In this document: positions 63,242 to 64,000 of the stretch, in pieces | Position numbering within the stretch: the first letter of the stretch is position 1 | Layout: every line of letters starts with the position of its first letter | Origin: Smithellaceae bacterium | Lineage (GTDB): Bacteria; Desulfobacterota; Syntrophia; Syntrophales; Smithellaceae | NCBI GenBank assembly: GCA_028693285.1 | Contig: JAQUVQ010000003.1 | Coordinates: 34,104 to 98,103 of the forward strand | Direction of reading: 5' to 3' | DNA length: 64,000 nucleotides | Program-made: the position numbers and the translations under genes | Notes under the pieces: model-generated | What the model was told of the DNA's origin: nothing | Database searches by the model: none | The model's input: only the letters and a program-made list of their open reading frames with translations

Positions 63242-63952
63242 ATGAGAAACTCACTTGCAATCATCAGTCTTGCGCCGGTCCTCATCGCCCAGGCCCTCTA
63301 CGTGCGGCGCGTGACCCCCAGACTGCCCGAGCCTCTGGGGGAGCGATCCGGCGAGCACGGCTCCGGCCCGCCGCTCAAACTGCTTATCGCCGGCGATTCC
63401 GCGGCGGCGGGCGTCGGCGTCTCGCGGCAGAGCGAGGCCCTTTCCGGTCAACTGGTCCGCGCGCTCGGCCAGAACTTCCGCGTGTCCTGGAAACTGATCG
63501 CCCGCACCGGCCACCGGGCAAAGGACGTCCTGACCATGCTGGAGGAGATACCGCCGGAGAAACTCGACGTGGTGGTCACCTCCATCGGCGTCAACGACGT
63601 CACTCACGGGACCGGCAGGCAAACCTGGATTGCAAGGCAGGAAAAAATCATTCGCCTGCTTTTGTCCAAATTTGATTCACCGCATGTCATTTTATCCGGC
63701 ATTCCCCCCATGCATCTTTTTCCCGCCCTGCCCCAGCCCCTGCGCTGGTATCTGGGCAGCAGGGCCAAGCATTTCAACCACGCGCTGGAGCAATCCGTTC
63801 AGGGATGCAGCCGGTGCACATTTGTAAGCATTGATTTTCCCCTGGAGACAACCTATATGGCCGACGACGGCTTTCACCCGGGAACCCGCGCCTACTCCTT
63901 CTGGGCGAAGCATCTGGCCGGCATCATTACTGCGAAAATAGAATCAAGGTAA
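63242..63952 (+). CDS. SGNH/GDSL hydrolase
   Basis: 236 residues. Block I LIAGDSAAAGVG (Ser), block III VTSIGVNDVTHG (Asn), block V ADDGFHPG (Asp and His) form the SGNH set. N-terminal hydrophobic stretch about 5-18 suggests membrane or periplasm. Likely an esterase or acetylhydrolase, possibly on lipids or glycans. GGAGG SD at the gap start fits this ATG. Confidence 0.9.
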   Translation: MRNSLAIISLAPVLIAQALYVRRVTPRLPEPLGERSGEHGSGPPLKLLIAGDSAAAGVGVSRQSEALSGQLVRALGQNFRVSWKLIARTGHRAKDVLTMLEEIPPEKLDVVVTSIGVNDVTHGTGRQTWIARQEKIIRLLLSKFDSPHVILSGIPPMHLFPALPQPLRWYLGSRAKHFNHALEQSVQGCSRCTFVSIDFPLETTYMADDGFHPGTRAYSFWAKHLAGIITAKIESR

Positions 63953-63960
63953 AGCTTTCC

Positions 63961-63986
63961 GGCGCACCTGAAGGTACGCCCTACAT
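63961..63986. repeat. REP-like inverted repeat at window end
   Basis: GGCG-ACCT (63961-63969) and AGGT-CGCC (63972-63980) with one mismatch, then CTACAT. The CCCTACAT end also follows the long palindrome at 57713-57722. May also act as a terminator of the SGNH gene. Confidence 0.6.
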
Positions 63987-64000
63987 AGCTCTTTTGTCAT

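Overview
This 64 kb window reads as a chromosomal, gene-dense stretch of an anaerobic Gram-negative bacterium. The gene set points to a deltaproteobacterium / Desulfobacterota relative of the Syntrophaceae type (inference from content, not a search). It contains indolepyruvate:ferredoxin oxidoreductase, a tungstate ABC importer, a Liv-type ABC operon carrying two acyl-CoA-ligase genes, a NifU-like/GGGtGRT gene pair, a TolC/MacAB-like exporter and lipoprotein signals. No phage, transposase, CRISPR array or plasmid gene was seen, and only one tRNA.

Layout. 1-8.6 kb, minus strand: a 7TM-HD phosphohydrolase (cut by the window edge), PhoH, an M20 peptidase, a pair of M16 peptidases (one catalytic, one without the zinc motif), a small membrane protein and a B12-binding radical SAM enzyme. 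8.7-15.7 kb, plus strand: tightly packed or overlapping dtd, a DUF1285-like gene, guaB, dnaE, a UPF0280 gene and a hotdog thioesterase. 15.8-24.6 kb, minus strand: iorA-iorB-dnaJ, then hom-apgM-like-ybgC-TPR, panE and a small secreted protein with its own terminator. recG (minus) faces away from purM-purN, an oxidoreductase and a phosphofructokinase (plus). Then come rpmB, a possible zinc phospholipase-like gene and recJ. 35.3-43.5 kb, minus strand: a Liv-type operon (livK, livG, acyl-CoA synthetase, livH, livM, livF, paaK-like), preceded by a Phe-rich leader peptide and terminator. 43.8-52 kb: gltA, an FG-GAP repeat protein, tRNA-Met, a hydrolase, a Nudix enzyme, a HAD phosphatase, a phosphomannomutase and a thioesterase. 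52-57.4 kb: the NifU-like/GGGtGRT pair convergent with a tungstate operon that has two substrate-binding proteins. 57.4-64 kb: a repeat-rich intergenic island, tolC-macA-macB-permease, a biotin carrier, a zinc-ribbon PilZ protein and an SGNH hydrolase.

The observation most worth testing is the leader at 43563-43758. It has a consensus-like promoter with 17-base spacing, a ribosome site, a 27-31 codon reading frame with five Phe codons in six, a candidate antiterminator helix that takes up one arm of a strong intrinsic terminator, and then livK. The geometry matches classical phenylalanine attenuation, but of a transport/CoA-ligase operon. Other points of interest are the tandem TupA paralogs with different ligand loops, the structured leader of the NifU-like/GGGtGRT unit, the apgM-like gene next to hom (possible alternative homoserine kinase), and the paaK-like enzyme that lacks the usual nucleotide-binding loop.
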